This document shows positions 17,653 through 26,298 of a stretch of 64,000 bases of DNA, in pieces. The notes below the pieces were generated by a model, which was not told the origin of the DNA, ran no database searches, and saw nothing but the letters and a program-made list of their open reading frames with translations. Each line of letters begins with the position of its first letter. Within the stretch, counting starts at the first letter, position 1. Made by a program: the position numbers and the translations under genes. Origin of the DNA: UBA5189 sp040389445 (GTDB lineage: Bacteria > Chloroflexota > Limnocylindria > Limnocylindrales > CSP1-4); the NCBI GenBank assembly GCA_040389445.1, contig JAZJZX010000002.1:434001-498000 (forward strand), written 5' to 3'.

Positions 17653-19245
17653 TCATCCACGCGCCATTCGTCCGCCAATTCGGGCCCTCGCGATCCCGAT
17701 GAGCTGCTCCAGCTCCGGCATCTTGAGCACGCGAGCAATCATCAGGTAGAGCCCGCTGCCCACCGCTGTAGCGCTGACCATACCCGCCACGAGCAGCGGC
17801 CGGGTTGCGCCGGGACTCACCGCGTCACCGAGGGCGACAACGACTCCGGCGGCGGCGGCCCCAGCCATCGCCGCGGCCGCGAGCGACAGGCCGAGCGCCG
17901 CGAGCAGGCCACGTACGTCGAAGGCCCGCTCACGCCGCCCGAGCATGACCAGGAGGACCGCCGCTTCGATCCATGCTGCAAGAGCAATCGCGAGGGCCAG
18001 TCCCGGCAGGCCCATCGGGCCGACCAGGATCACGCCGAGGCTGATGTTCACGATGACCGCGAGGATTGCGGCCGCAACGGGCCGGCGTGTGTCCTGCTGC
18101 GCGTAGAACGTCCGGGCGAGGATCGCGATCGCGGAATGGGCGGTCAATCCGATCAGGAACAGTCCGAACGTGGCGGCGGTGCGGTCGATGTCCTCGCCGT
18201 CGAAGCGCCCATAGCCGAACAACAGGGCCACAACCTGCGTCCGCAGGGCGATGCCCAGGGCGGCGATGGGAAGCGTGACGAAGCCGATGAGGCGCAGCGA
18301 ACGGGTCACGAGATGGACGAAGGTCGCCGTTGCGCCAAGGGCGTGGTCACGCGACAACGTCGGAAAGATCACGATGCCGAGCGGGATACCGATCAAGCCC
18401 AGCGGAATCTGGAGCACGGCGAACGCGATCGAGTAGGCGGAGATGGAGCCTTCGCCGAGTGACGATGCCAGCGCCGTCATCACGACGAACGTCAGTTGCG
18501 AGACGCCGAGGCCGAGGGCACGAGGTCCGAGCAGGATCAACACCCGCCGTGCGGCCGCATCGCCCAGGTCGACACCGAAACGAGGCCGGAAACCCAGGCG
18601 CCAGACCGCGGGGAGCTGGATCGCGAGATGGCCGAAGGCGCCCACGACGACCCCGACGGCGAGGCCCGTGATACCCAGGGACGGGCCCAGCAGGACCGCG
18701 CCGCTGATGATCGCGAGGTTGTACACAATCGGCGCCATCGCCGCGGCCGTGAAACGACCTTCGGCGTTGAGGGTGCTCGTCGCGACCGATCCCAGCGCGA
18801 GGAGCACCGGGGCGACAAGCATCACGCGGGTCAGGTCGGTGGTCATGGCGACGGCCTGATCGTCGAAGCCCGGCGTCACGAGACGAACCAGCACCGGCGC
18901 CGCCACGAAGGCCGCGACGGCGAGCACGGCGAGGACCACGAGCATGAGGTTCACGACGGTCCCGACCACGCGCCACGCACGCGCGCGATCACCTGTGGCC
19001 AGCAAGCCCGACAGCACCGGGATGAGCGCCGATCCCATGGCGCCGGCGGCGACGATCTGGAAGATCAGGTCGGGCAACCGGAAGGCGGCGAAGAACGTGT
19101 CGAGCTCCGGACCCGCACCGAACGTGGTACCGAGCACCACGGTCCGGATGTAGCCGAGAACGCGGGATATCAGGAACGTCCCCGAGAGCACGAGCCCGGC
19201 ACGAACGAAGCCGGACGCCCGGCTGGTGTCCGCCTCGAAGGTCAT
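17653..19245 (-). CDS. murJ: MurJ-type lipid II flippase, copy 1
   Basis: 530 aa from the ATG at 19245, placed by its ATGA overlap with the xer stop. It is an MOP-superfamily protein with about 14 helices that moves lipid II across the cytoplasmic membrane. The N-terminal signature SRVLGYIRTVVLGTTFGAGPELDTFFAAFRLPD and the GAMGSALIPVLS loop are typical of MurJ/MviN, with the arginines expected in the central cavity (R in SRVLGYIR and YGRFD). It is flanked by xer upstream and the fem genes downstream, so lipid II modification and export are encoded together. A second, diverged MurJ lies at 61673-63079. Confidence 0.92.
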   Translation of the reverse strand: MTFEADTSRASGFVRAGLVLSGTFLISRVLGYIRTVVLGTTFGAGPELDTFFAAFRLPDLIFQIVAAGAMGSALIPVLSGLLATGDRARAWRVVGTVVNLMLVVLAVLAVAAFVAAPVLVRLVTPGFDDQAVAMTTDLTRVMLVAPVLLALGSVATSTLNAEGRFTAAAMAPIVYNLAIISGAVLLGPSLGITGLAVGVVVGAFGHLAIQLPAVWRLGFRPRFGVDLGDAAARRVLILLGPRALGLGVSQLTFVVMTALASSLGEGSISAYSIAFAVLQIPLGLIGIPLGIVIFPTLSRDHALGATATFVHLVTRSLRLIGFVTLPIAALGIALRTQVVALLFGYGRFDGEDIDRTAATFGLFLIGLTAHSAIAILARTFYAQQDTRRPVAAAILAVIVNISLGVILVGPMGLPGLALAIALAAWIEAAVLLVMLGRRERAFDVRGLLAALGLSLAAAAMAGAAAAGVVVALGDAVSPGATRPLLVAGMVSATAVGSGLYLMIARVLKMPELEQLIGIARARIGGRMARG

Positions 19246-20222
19246 GGCCGGGCGTCCCCGTCCGATCCGTGGACGGTAGCCCGTGGATGCGCGGCTCGGT
19301 ACGCCGACCGAAGCCGCGCGGGCGAGACATGGGTGTAGATCTGGGTCGTGGCCAGGCTTTCGTGCCCCAGGAGCTCCTGGACGACCCGCAGGTCGGCACC
19401 ACCGTCGAGCAGATGGGTGGCGAACGAGTGGCGCAGGGTGTGCGGGGACACGCCTTCGGGCAGGCCCGCCAGCCGGCATAGCCGATTGATGCGAAGTCGG
19501 AGGCCACGAACGCCGATGGCTTCGCCGCGATGATTCAGGAAGATCTCCACGGGGTCCGGCCCAGCCCCTGTTCGTTCCGCGAGGAGCACGCCCCGCGCCT
19601 CGTCGAGATAGTCCGCCAGCGCCCCACGGGCGGGGCCGCCGAGCAGGCCGATCCGTTCCTTGCGTCCCTTGCCGATCACGCGGATCTCGCCGCGGCGAAG
19701 GTGGAGCGAGCCGAGGTCTGCGGCCGCGAGCTCGCTGATCCGCAGGCCGGCCGCGTAGGCCGTCTCGACCACCGCCCGATCCCGCAGCGCGAGGGCGACT
19801 GCCAGGGGCGTTCCGGCGCGTTCGGCGGCCGCCAGATCCGCATCGATCGCCGCGATCAGTCGAACCACCTGTTCCAGCTCCAGCACCCGTGGCAGACGGC
19901 GAGGCAGGCGGGGCGTGGCGATGGCGCTCCAGGGATCTCCGTCGGCGATGCCGTCGCGCGTGGCGAATCGATGGAAGGCCCGGATGGCTGCCAGTCGCTG
20001 GGCGACCGATGAGCGGGCGTTGGTGGTGGTCAGGCGCGCCAGATAGGCCCGCAGTTCACTGCGCGCCGGCGCCCGCCAGTCGACGCCCCGCGCGTCCAGC
20101 CACGCGAGATACGCGCCGACGGCCGTCCGGTACGCGCGCTGGGTATGCTCCGAGGCATCGCGGGCCGCGAGCGAGCGGAGAAATCGATCGAGCGCCGCCG
20201 GCGAACCGGACGTCGCGTTCAC
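19242..20222 (-). CDS. xerC: Xer-family tyrosine recombinase
   Basis: 326 aa from a GTG that overlaps the topA stop as GTGA; the frame is open for 116 more codons upstream, but these are antisense-like to topA. It has the SAM-like N-terminal DNA-binding domain and a catalytic domain with all expected residues: R in AAGLRISEL, K in GKGRKER, H-R in SPHTLRHSFATHLL, H in LLGHESL and Y in TTQIYTH. XerC/D proteins resolve chromosome dimers at dif. Its place between topA and murJ marks it as the host recombinase rather than a mobile-element integrase. Whether it is the C or D partner, or a lone Xer, is unknown. Confidence 0.9.
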   Translation of the reverse strand: MNATSGSPAALDRFLRSLAARDASEHTQRAYRTAVGAYLAWLDARGVDWRAPARSELRAYLARLTTTNARSSVAQRLAAIRAFHRFATRDGIADGDPWSAIATPRLPRRLPRVLELEQVVRLIAAIDADLAAAERAGTPLAVALALRDRAVVETAYAAGLRISELAAADLGSLHLRRGEIRVIGKGRKERIGLLGGPARGALADYLDEARGVLLAERTGAGPDPVEIFLNHRGEAIGVRGLRLRINRLCRLAGLPEGVSPHTLRHSFATHLLDGGADLRVVQELLGHESLATTQIYTHVSPARLRSAYRAAHPRATVHGSDGDARP

Positions 20223-22669
20223 GCTGCGTCGCTGCCGCCGCCGGATGCTCCGCCGGCACGCCGACTCGAGGGCAGGCGGGCGCCGCCGGCTCTGCGGGCG
20301 GAGCTCCTGGCGCCGCGGGCACCACCCCGCGCTCCACCACGCGGGCCGCTCCGAGGCTTCCTGGCGGCGATGGCCGCGGGGTCGGGCGGGCCACCGGCGA
20401 GGCGAAGCCCATCGAGCGGGGCACCGTCGCCGGGCAGATCGATCGCAGCGCCACAACGAAGGCAGATGACCCCCTCCTCCCGACGGGCGACCGGCCCGTC
20501 GTCGGTGTCGTGAACGGCCCCGAGCGGCTCGTGATTCGTCGTGTAGTCGCAGCGCGGATAGGCGGAGCACCCCCAGAAGACGTTGCCGGACTTCCTGGCG
20601 CGACGCGCCGTCAGCCGGCCGTCCCCGTTCCTGGGGCAGATGACCTCAAAGGGGAGCTGATCCGGCGGCGGCGGGCCGTCGCGCTGGATGAAATCGCAGT
20701 CGGGATATCGGGAGCACCCCACGAAGGGTCCGAACCGGCCCCGTTTCGAGGCGAGGACGCCCTCGCCGCACTTCGGACAAGACTCGCCGGTGCCCGGCAG
20801 GTCAGGCTGTTCGTCGCCTGGCAGCGGTCGCGACTCCTTGTGCTCCGGGAACAGCGAGCAGGCCAGGAATCGCCCATTCCGGCCCAGCCTGATGACCATC
20901 GGGTGGCCCTCGGAACAGACTTCGTCGGTGGCCTCGGTCGTGAAATCGGCCCGCTTCAACTCCCGGCGCTTCTCGGCGACCCGATCACGGAGTGGCCCGT
21001 AGAACGCTTCGAGGAGTGGCACCCACTGGCGCTCACCGCGCGCGACCTCGTCCAGCTCCTCCTCCATCCGGGCGGTGAAGGCAACGTCCACGTAGTCCCC
21101 GAAATGCTCGACCAACAGGTCGGTGACGATCTCGCCGATGAGCTCGGGTCGGAGCCGGCGCTCGTCGATCCGGACGTAGCCTCGGTCCACGATCGTCGAC
21201 AGCGTGGCGGCGTAGGTGGACGGTCGCCCGATCCCATGCTCCTCGAGCGCCTTGACGAGCGAGGCTTCGGTGAACCGGGGCGGCGGCTCGGTGAAGTGCT
21301 GGGTCGGCTCGACCGCGGAAACCGACACTCGATCTCCTTCCGCCAGGTGAGGCAGCCGACCTTCAGCCTCCTCCTCGGCTCCATCGTCCCGACCCTCCGT
21401 GTAGACCCGCGCGAACCCGTCGAACAGCGTTCGGGTGGCGCTCGCCCGGAGTTGATATGGGCCATCCACGAGCTCGGCGGTCGTTGTTTCCAGGGCCTTG
21501 GCCGCCATCTGCGATGCCAGCGCGCGTTGCCAGATCAGCCGATACAGGCGCAACTCATCGGCCTTGAGGCCGCCCGCGAGGGAATCGGGATCACGCCCAA
21601 AACTGGTCGGCCGGATCGATTCGTGGGCCTCCTGGGCACCCTTGGCCCTGGTCTTGTAGACGCGGCCCTTGGGCATCGCATAGTCCGTTCCATAGCGCGC
21701 CGTGATGACTTCGCGGGCCTCGCCCATGGCAATCCCGGCAATGGCCGTCGAATCGGTTCGCATGTAGGTGATCAGGCCGACATGCCCGTCGGGAGTGTCC
21801 GCGCCCTCGTACAGGCGCTGGGCAACCGACATCGTTCGCTTCGGGCTGAACCCCAGCTTGCGACTGGCTTCCTGCTGGAGGGTCGAGGTTGTGAAGGGCG
21901 GAGCCGGGCTGCGTTGCTGCTTGCGCGTACCGACACTGGATACGGACAGCGTGCGGCCCGACAGACCGGCCACATGCCGATCGGAAGTGGTTTCATCCGG
22001 GATGTCGATGGGCTGTCCGTCGATGCGGACCACATCCGCGCCGAACGTGTCACCCGTGGCGGTCACCAGCGACGCCCGCAGGGTCCAGTACTCGCGCGCC
22101 GTGAAGGCCGTGATCTCCCGCTCCCGCTCGACGACCAGCCGGACGGCCACCGACTGGACCCGCCCGGCGGACAGGCCGCCACGGACCTTCCGTGAGATGA
22201 GCGGACTGAGCGTGTAGCCGACGAGCCGGTCGACGACGCGTCGCGCCTGCTGCGCGTCGACAAGGTTCGTGTCGATGGCCCGCGGGTTCCGGAACGCATC
22301 CTCGATGGCCGACCTGGTGATCTCGGAGAACGTGACCCGTCGGGTCTTGGCAGCCGGCACGCCGGCCGCTTCGGCCACGTGCCAGGCGATTGCCTCGCCC
22401 TCGCGATCGAGGTCGGTGGCCAGCCAGACCAGATCGGACGTCTTCGCCGCCCGCTGGATGGCATCGACCTGCTTGCGCCGATCATCCGCGACGACGTACT
22501 CGGGCACGAACCCATGATCGACGTCCACGCCGAACTTGCCCTTGCCCGGATTCTCGGGGAGATCGCGGACATGCCCATAGGACGCCAGGACGCGGTAATC
22601 GTCGCCGAGGTAGCGCTCGATCGTCCGCGCCTTGGCCGGCGACTCCACGATCACCAGGTGCTTCGGCAT
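20219..22669 (-). CDS. topA: DNA topoisomerase I
   Basis: 816 aa type IA topoisomerase that relaxes negative supercoils. The TOPRIM domain opens with KHLVIVESPAKARTIERYLG and holds ATDLDREGEAIAWH. The active-site tyrosine lies in GLITYMRTDST. The C-terminal part has four zinc-ribbon-like units (CSEGHPM..., CPKCGEG..CSRYPDC, CPRNGDG..CSAYPRC and CLRCGAA), then a basic Gly/Arg/Ala-rich tail of about 50 residues likely to bind nucleic acid. The ATG at 22669 is preceded 7 nt upstream by TATACT, so a GTG 18 nt farther up is excluded. It heads the seven-gene run down to murE. Confidence 0.97.
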   Translation of the reverse strand: MPKHLVIVESPAKARTIERYLGDDYRVLASYGHVRDLPENPGKGKFGVDVDHGFVPEYVVADDRRKQVDAIQRAAKTSDLVWLATDLDREGEAIAWHVAEAAGVPAAKTRRVTFSEITRSAIEDAFRNPRAIDTNLVDAQQARRVVDRLVGYTLSPLISRKVRGGLSAGRVQSVAVRLVVEREREITAFTAREYWTLRASLVTATGDTFGADVVRIDGQPIDIPDETTSDRHVAGLSGRTLSVSSVGTRKQQRSPAPPFTTSTLQQEASRKLGFSPKRTMSVAQRLYEGADTPDGHVGLITYMRTDSTAIAGIAMGEAREVITARYGTDYAMPKGRVYKTRAKGAQEAHESIRPTSFGRDPDSLAGGLKADELRLYRLIWQRALASQMAAKALETTTAELVDGPYQLRASATRTLFDGFARVYTEGRDDGAEEEAEGRLPHLAEGDRVSVSAVEPTQHFTEPPPRFTEASLVKALEEHGIGRPSTYAATLSTIVDRGYVRIDERRLRPELIGEIVTDLLVEHFGDYVDVAFTARMEEELDEVARGERQWVPLLEAFYGPLRDRVAEKRRELKRADFTTEATDEVCSEGHPMVIRLGRNGRFLACSLFPEHKESRPLPGDEQPDLPGTGESCPKCGEGVLASKRGRFGPFVGCSRYPDCDFIQRDGPPPPDQLPFEVICPRNGDGRLTARRARKSGNVFWGCSAYPRCDYTTNHEPLGAVHDTDDGPVARREEGVICLRCGAAIDLPGDGAPLDGLRLAGGPPDPAAIAARKPRSGPRGGARGGARGARSSARRAGGARLPSSRRAGGASGGGSDAA

Positions 22670-22676
22670 CGCCGGG

Positions 22677-22682
22677 AGTATA
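22677..22682 (-). promoter_or_regulatory. -10 element of the topA-xer-murJ-fem-murE run, leaderless type
   Basis: TATACT (one change from TATAAT) lies 7 nt before the topA ATG, and there is no Shine-Dalgarno. It is one of the best examples of this arrangement in the window. Confidence 0.65.
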
Positions 22683-22735
22683 GCCACCGCCGCGCACCGG
22701 ACCGTTATCGGGTTCCGGCTGCTCCCACTCCCGGG

Positions 22736-23059
22736 CTACGCCTCGCGGATGCGCCGAAGGAAGTCCTCGTCAATCTCGAGGTCCTCGTCGACGGGCGCGG
22801 ACGTCGGTGACGTCGACTCCGCGGGCGCGGTGACCGTGTCCGGATCGGTGCTCCTGTCGTCCACGATCTCCACGAAGCGAATGTGCTGGTACGGAAAGAA
22901 GAAGGTCGACGAGGAACGCTCGATGAAAACGGGCCGACGCCCGTCGAGGGTTCGGAGGTTCGTGCACACGAGACCGCTGTCGCCGGCACTCGGCATCTCG
23001 AACATGTCCGCCACCACCGGCTGGTCATTGAACAGGTGGACGATCACGTTGCGGATCAC
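22736..23059 (-). CDS. Small conserved-looking protein of unknown function
   Basis: 107 aa from the GTG at 23059, 10 nt after the CAP-protein stop. The first 65 residues look folded (VIVHLFNDQPVVADMFEMPS, CTNLRTLDGRRPVFIE, SSTFFFPYQHIRFVEI), alternating strands with no signal peptide or membrane segment. The last 40 are Pro/Thr/Ser then acidic. I do not recognise an enzyme family; the pattern of a short beta-rich domain ending in a RFVEI strand suggests a small cytosolic regulator or binding protein. It is probably co-transcribed with the secreted CAP protein upstream. Confidence 0.7.
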   Translation of the reverse strand: MIRNVIVHLFNDQPVVADMFEMPSAGDSGLVCTNLRTLDGRRPVFIERSSSTFFFPYQHIRFVEIVDDRSTDPDTVTAPAESTSPTSAPVDEDLEIDEDFLRRIREA

Positions 23060-23069
23060 GGCAAGCCGG

Positions 23070-24764
23070 TCAGCGCGGGCGGTAGAAGTCGACGACGAGG
23101 CGCACACGCCCACTCGACACCCAGACGCCGATACCGACGCGGTCGTAGTCCGGATTCATGAGGTTCACGTAATGACCGCCGTTGTACGACCACTCGCTTT
23201 GATAGAAGAGATGCGTCGCGAGGACGGATGCATAGGGATCCCCGCTTCGGCAGCCCAGGTTCTCCGCCCAGATGTAGCTCGTGTAGCCGGCGGCCTTGAG
23301 CCGATCGCCGGGTGTGCCCCCGGAGAAGTGGGTGCACAGGTTGTTGACGGCCAGCTTCTTCGCATAGGGGCGCGAGACATTCGAGGTGATGCCCGCATCC
23401 TGCCACAGCGCGGCGACATTCCGGCCACCCGGGCTGGAACAGCTGCCACTCGACGTCACCAGGCCACCGGTACGCGTGCAGTTCATGAGGGTCAGGTAGT
23501 AGGCCTCGACGGCCGACCAGGTGCTCGATCCGATGGTCCCACCGCCGGATCCACTCGAGCCGGTTGAACCGCTCGACGGCGTGCTGGTCTTCACGATCGG
23601 GCGCGCGGCCGAGGTGAACGATGCCGTCGCCGTGGCAGCCAGCGGTAGCCCGACCTTCGAGGTCGCCCCGCCATCGACCGTCAGGACGACCTTCTCGCCG
23701 TAGCCAAGAACGGCACTCGGGTTGAAGACGAGGACGGTGTCATTTTCGGCCCAGGTCAACGTACCAGCGATGGCCTTGCCGCCCTGGATGGCGCTCCAGG
23801 CCTTCTCGGTCGTCACGCGATCCATGGGCTCGGTGAAGCGGACCGAGAGGTTCTGACTCCAGCCGACGGATGTCGCCCCGTTTGCCGGTCGGAACCGCAC
23901 GACCGTGGGAGCCGAAGCGGTCTTGATGGTTGCGGAAGCGCCGGTGATTGCCCCGCCATCCGCGTCCCGCGCGCCTTCCGCGAGGTCGACCGTGAACGTC
24001 ACGCCGGCGGCAAGGGGCTGATCCGGAATGAACAGGAATGCGGGCTGCTCCGGAGGGCTCTCGGGCGCCGGCGCCAGGCGCCCCGCAACGGCCGGCGCAA
24101 TGTTGAGACGAATCGACGAAGGATCGACAGGGCCACTGAACGTGACGAGGAACTGGCTGGTCGGGGTGGCAGCTCCGGAACTGGTCCCGCTGGCCGAGAT
24201 CGTCGCCGTCACGGCCTCTCTCGTCAGGAACGCCGAGCGAATACGTTGATCGAGGGGCCGCCCGGTCGCATCGAGCGCCCCCGCCTCAACGGTGACCGTG
24301 TGGAAGGTAGCGGTGGCCCATGCCGGGCGTGGGCTGATCGTCAGCAGGGTGGCGGTCGCATCCCAGCTGAACGCGACCGGAGTGGCCGGATCGACGCGCG
24401 TGAGCCGCTCGACGCTCGCCGTGTTCATGGCCGCCGGAAAGCTGATCACGATCGGAGCGGATGGCGATTCCCCGGTCTCGACGACCGTGGTGAATTCCGC
24501 CGGATCGAGGGCCGACTGTCGGGCGGGCAGGGTGCCCGAGGCCGGCGCAGGGCGGACGGCCGTGGCGACGATCACGCCCGTCAAGCCGATGGCGAAGAGG
24601 GCCATCAACGCCGGGCGCCGACCAGCGCGCCGAACCATGGTCCCGGCGTAGACGAGGATCAGGATCGGGATGGCGAGGGCGGTCGCGACGACCTTCTGCA
24701 ATACGACAGTCTCCTGGCTCGTTCGCTGGGACGGCGGCATCGTGGGGCTGTCGGCCGCACGCAC
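23070..24764 (-). CDS. Secreted protein with Ig-like (SbsA-type) repeats and a CAP/SCP domain
   Basis: 564 aa. Two hydrophobic segments lie near residues 22-42 and 52-70, after which the chain should be extracellular. Two or three bacterial Ig-like domains follow (one ending SFTSA near 400), each with the TxxPxxGATxV and F(T/S)xPMD pattern of SbsA repeats. A Ser/Gly/Thr linker leads to a C-terminal CAP domain with NNLCTHFSGG, WAENLGC and NGGHYVNLMNPDYDRVGIGV; the two conserved histidines and several cysteines are present. CAP proteins have varied roles (lipid or peptide binding, proteolysis). The start is uncertain: GTG at 24764 or ATG at 24740; neither has a Shine-Dalgarno. Confidence 0.8.
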   Translation of the reverse strand: MRAADSPTMPPSQRTSQETVVLQKVVATALAIPILILVYAGTMVRRAGRRPALMALFAIGLTGVIVATAVRPAPASGTLPARQSALDPAEFTTVVETGESPSAPIVISFPAAMNTASVERLTRVDPATPVAFSWDATATLLTISPRPAWATATFHTVTVEAGALDATGRPLDQRIRSAFLTREAVTATISASGTSSGAATPTSQFLVTFSGPVDPSSIRLNIAPAVAGRLAPAPESPPEQPAFLFIPDQPLAAGVTFTVDLAEGARDADGGAITGASATIKTASAPTVVRFRPANGATSVGWSQNLSVRFTEPMDRVTTEKAWSAIQGGKAIAGTLTWAENDTVLVFNPSAVLGYGEKVVLTVDGGATSKVGLPLAATATASFTSAARPIVKTSTPSSGSTGSSGSGGGTIGSSTWSAVEAYYLTLMNCTRTGGLVTSSGSCSSPGGRNVAALWQDAGITSNVSRPYAKKLAVNNLCTHFSGGTPGDRLKAAGYTSYIWAENLGCRSGDPYASVLATHLFYQSEWSYNGGHYVNLMNPDYDRVGIGVWVSSGRVRLVVDFYRPR

Positions 24765-24776
24765 GCGGCCGGCGGC

Positions 24777-24782
24777 AGGATA
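24777..24782 (-). promoter_or_regulatory. -10 element of the CAP-protein gene
   Basis: TATCCT lies 12 nt before the GTG at 24764 and 36 nt before the ATG at 24740. The predicted leader is about 6 or 30 nt, without a Shine-Dalgarno in either case. Confidence 0.4.
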
Positions 24783-24904
24783 GCACGAAGCGGCGGGTGG
24801 ACTCGCCGTAGCGGGCTCGGGCCGGTGCCGACTCCGCCGCTGATCACCGCCGACGCTTCCGCCGAGGGCGCCACCTCGATGTCACGACGATCGGCACCCT
24901 GCGC

Positions 24905-26296
24905 CTACGGCCGGTGGCCGACGCCGATGCGATAACGCCCGAATGCCCCGATGATCAGCCCACGGGCTTCGAGTCCGGTGAGCCCGGCCAGTACCGCCCC
25001 GATCGGCAGGTCCACCACGGCGGCCAGCTCGTCGGCGGTCGTCGCGCCGCCCGCCATGGCTCGCAGGAGCACCCCTTCCCGCGACGGCAGGTCCAGGACC
25101 ATCGCCTCGATCGACGGCGCTCCACCCAGGCCGGCGGGCGGTCGCATGCTCCCGCCGCGAGTGGCTCCGACGGCTGAGCTCCCACGGTCGCCCGAGCTTC
25201 CTGCGTCGGAGGCCAGCGCAGCCGCGCCGGCCAGTCCCAGGTCTTCGAGCAGCTGCGGGACTCCCGAGACGATCCGGGCGACGCCTGCGTAGTCCCTCAA
25301 CCAGGCGAGGCACCCGGCCGACTCGGGAGCTTCGATGGATCCGGGCACGAGGAAGCACTCACGCCCCTGCTCGAGGGCCCAGGCGGCCGTGAGCAACGCA
25401 CCGCTTCTTGCCCCGGCCTCGACGACCACGACCGCGTCGGCGAGGCCGCTGATGATGCGGTTCCGGCGCGGAAACGTGCCGCGGGACGGCTCCACGCCGG
25501 GTGCATGTTCCGAGATCACGGCCCCGCCCCCCTCGACGATCGCGCGCGCAAGACGATCGTGGGCCACGGGGGCCAGGTGCCCATGTCCGCCGCCGATCAC
25601 GGCCACGGTGATCCCGGCTGCCTCGACCGCTGCCGCGTGCGCGGCTCCGTCGATACCCAGCGCGAGCCCGCTGACCACGAGCGATCCAGAACGGGCAAGT
25701 GCCGACGCGATCCGCGCAGCCGTGCGCCGACCGAGATCGGTCGGGCGGCGCGTTCCCACGACCGCGACGGAGCAAGTCGCCTCAAGGGCCGCGTCGGAGC
25801 CGCGGACGAACAGGACGCGGGGAGGCAGTTCGATGGATCGAAGCCGCGCCGGGTACCAGGGATCTTCGACGGTCACCACATGGACCTCTGCAACATGCAT
25901 GGCCTCGAGGACCGCAGCCGGGGCGCGAGCGGCTGCGATGAGGGCGGCCGCGGCGGGGCGCGTCATCCGGGAGCGCGCGTCGTCCGGATCGCGCGTCGCC
26001 GCGCGAAGGGCGGTCTCACCACGAGGGCTCGCCGCCACGCGGAGCACCTCCATCGGACTGCCGAACGCGGCCAGGAGCCGCTCCAGGGTCATCGGACCGA
26101 TTCCATCCGCCGAGGCGAGTACGGCCATCGCATCCCGGAAGGAGGTGGCGCCATCCGGGGCCGTCCGCATGCTCGCCACACCTCCGTACGGGTTCCCGTC
26201 CTCCGCGACCGAGGCCGATCCTCCGTCGTCGAATGGCGATGGACCAGCCGTCATGCGCTGGGGGCCGGTCGGCCCGTGCCTTCCCACGCCGAGCAT
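24905..26296 (-). CDS. dprA: DNA-processing protein DprA
   Basis: 463 aa from the ATG at 26296, which lies 2 nt after the comM stop; the frame is open farther upstream but only as a shadow of comM. It has an N-terminal helical region (ADGIGPMTLERLLAAFGSP), then the Rossmann fold with VAVVGTRRPTDLGRRTAARIA, SGLALGIDGAAHAAA, GTFPRRNRIISGLADAVVVVEAGARSGALLTA, and a C-terminal winged helix (DLPSREGVLLRAM to GLIIGAFGRYRIG). DprA loads RecA on incoming single-stranded DNA during transformation. About 45 residues at the N-terminus and a linker before the winged helix are low complexity. Paired with comM. Confidence 0.92.
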   Translation of the reverse strand: MLGVGRHGPTGPQRMTAGPSPFDDGGSASVAEDGNPYGGVASMRTAPDGATSFRDAMAVLASADGIGPMTLERLLAAFGSPMEVLRVAASPRGETALRAATRDPDDARSRMTRPAAAALIAAARAPAAVLEAMHVAEVHVVTVEDPWYPARLRSIELPPRVLFVRGSDAALEATCSVAVVGTRRPTDLGRRTAARIASALARSGSLVVSGLALGIDGAAHAAAVEAAGITVAVIGGGHGHLAPVAHDRLARAIVEGGGAVISEHAPGVEPSRGTFPRRNRIISGLADAVVVVEAGARSGALLTAAWALEQGRECFLVPGSIEAPESAGCLAWLRDYAGVARIVSGVPQLLEDLGLAGAAALASDAGSSGDRGSSAVGATRGGSMRPPAGLGGAPSIEAMVLDLPSREGVLLRAMAGGATTADELAAVVDLPIGAVLAGLTGLEARGLIIGAFGRYRIGVGHRP

Positions 26297-26298
26297 CG

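Noticed and set aside
19242..20222. Xer recombinase as the integrase of a mobile element
   Set aside because: It is overlap-coupled to topA and murJ in a housekeeping run; no att repeats, cargo or tRNA target nearby.
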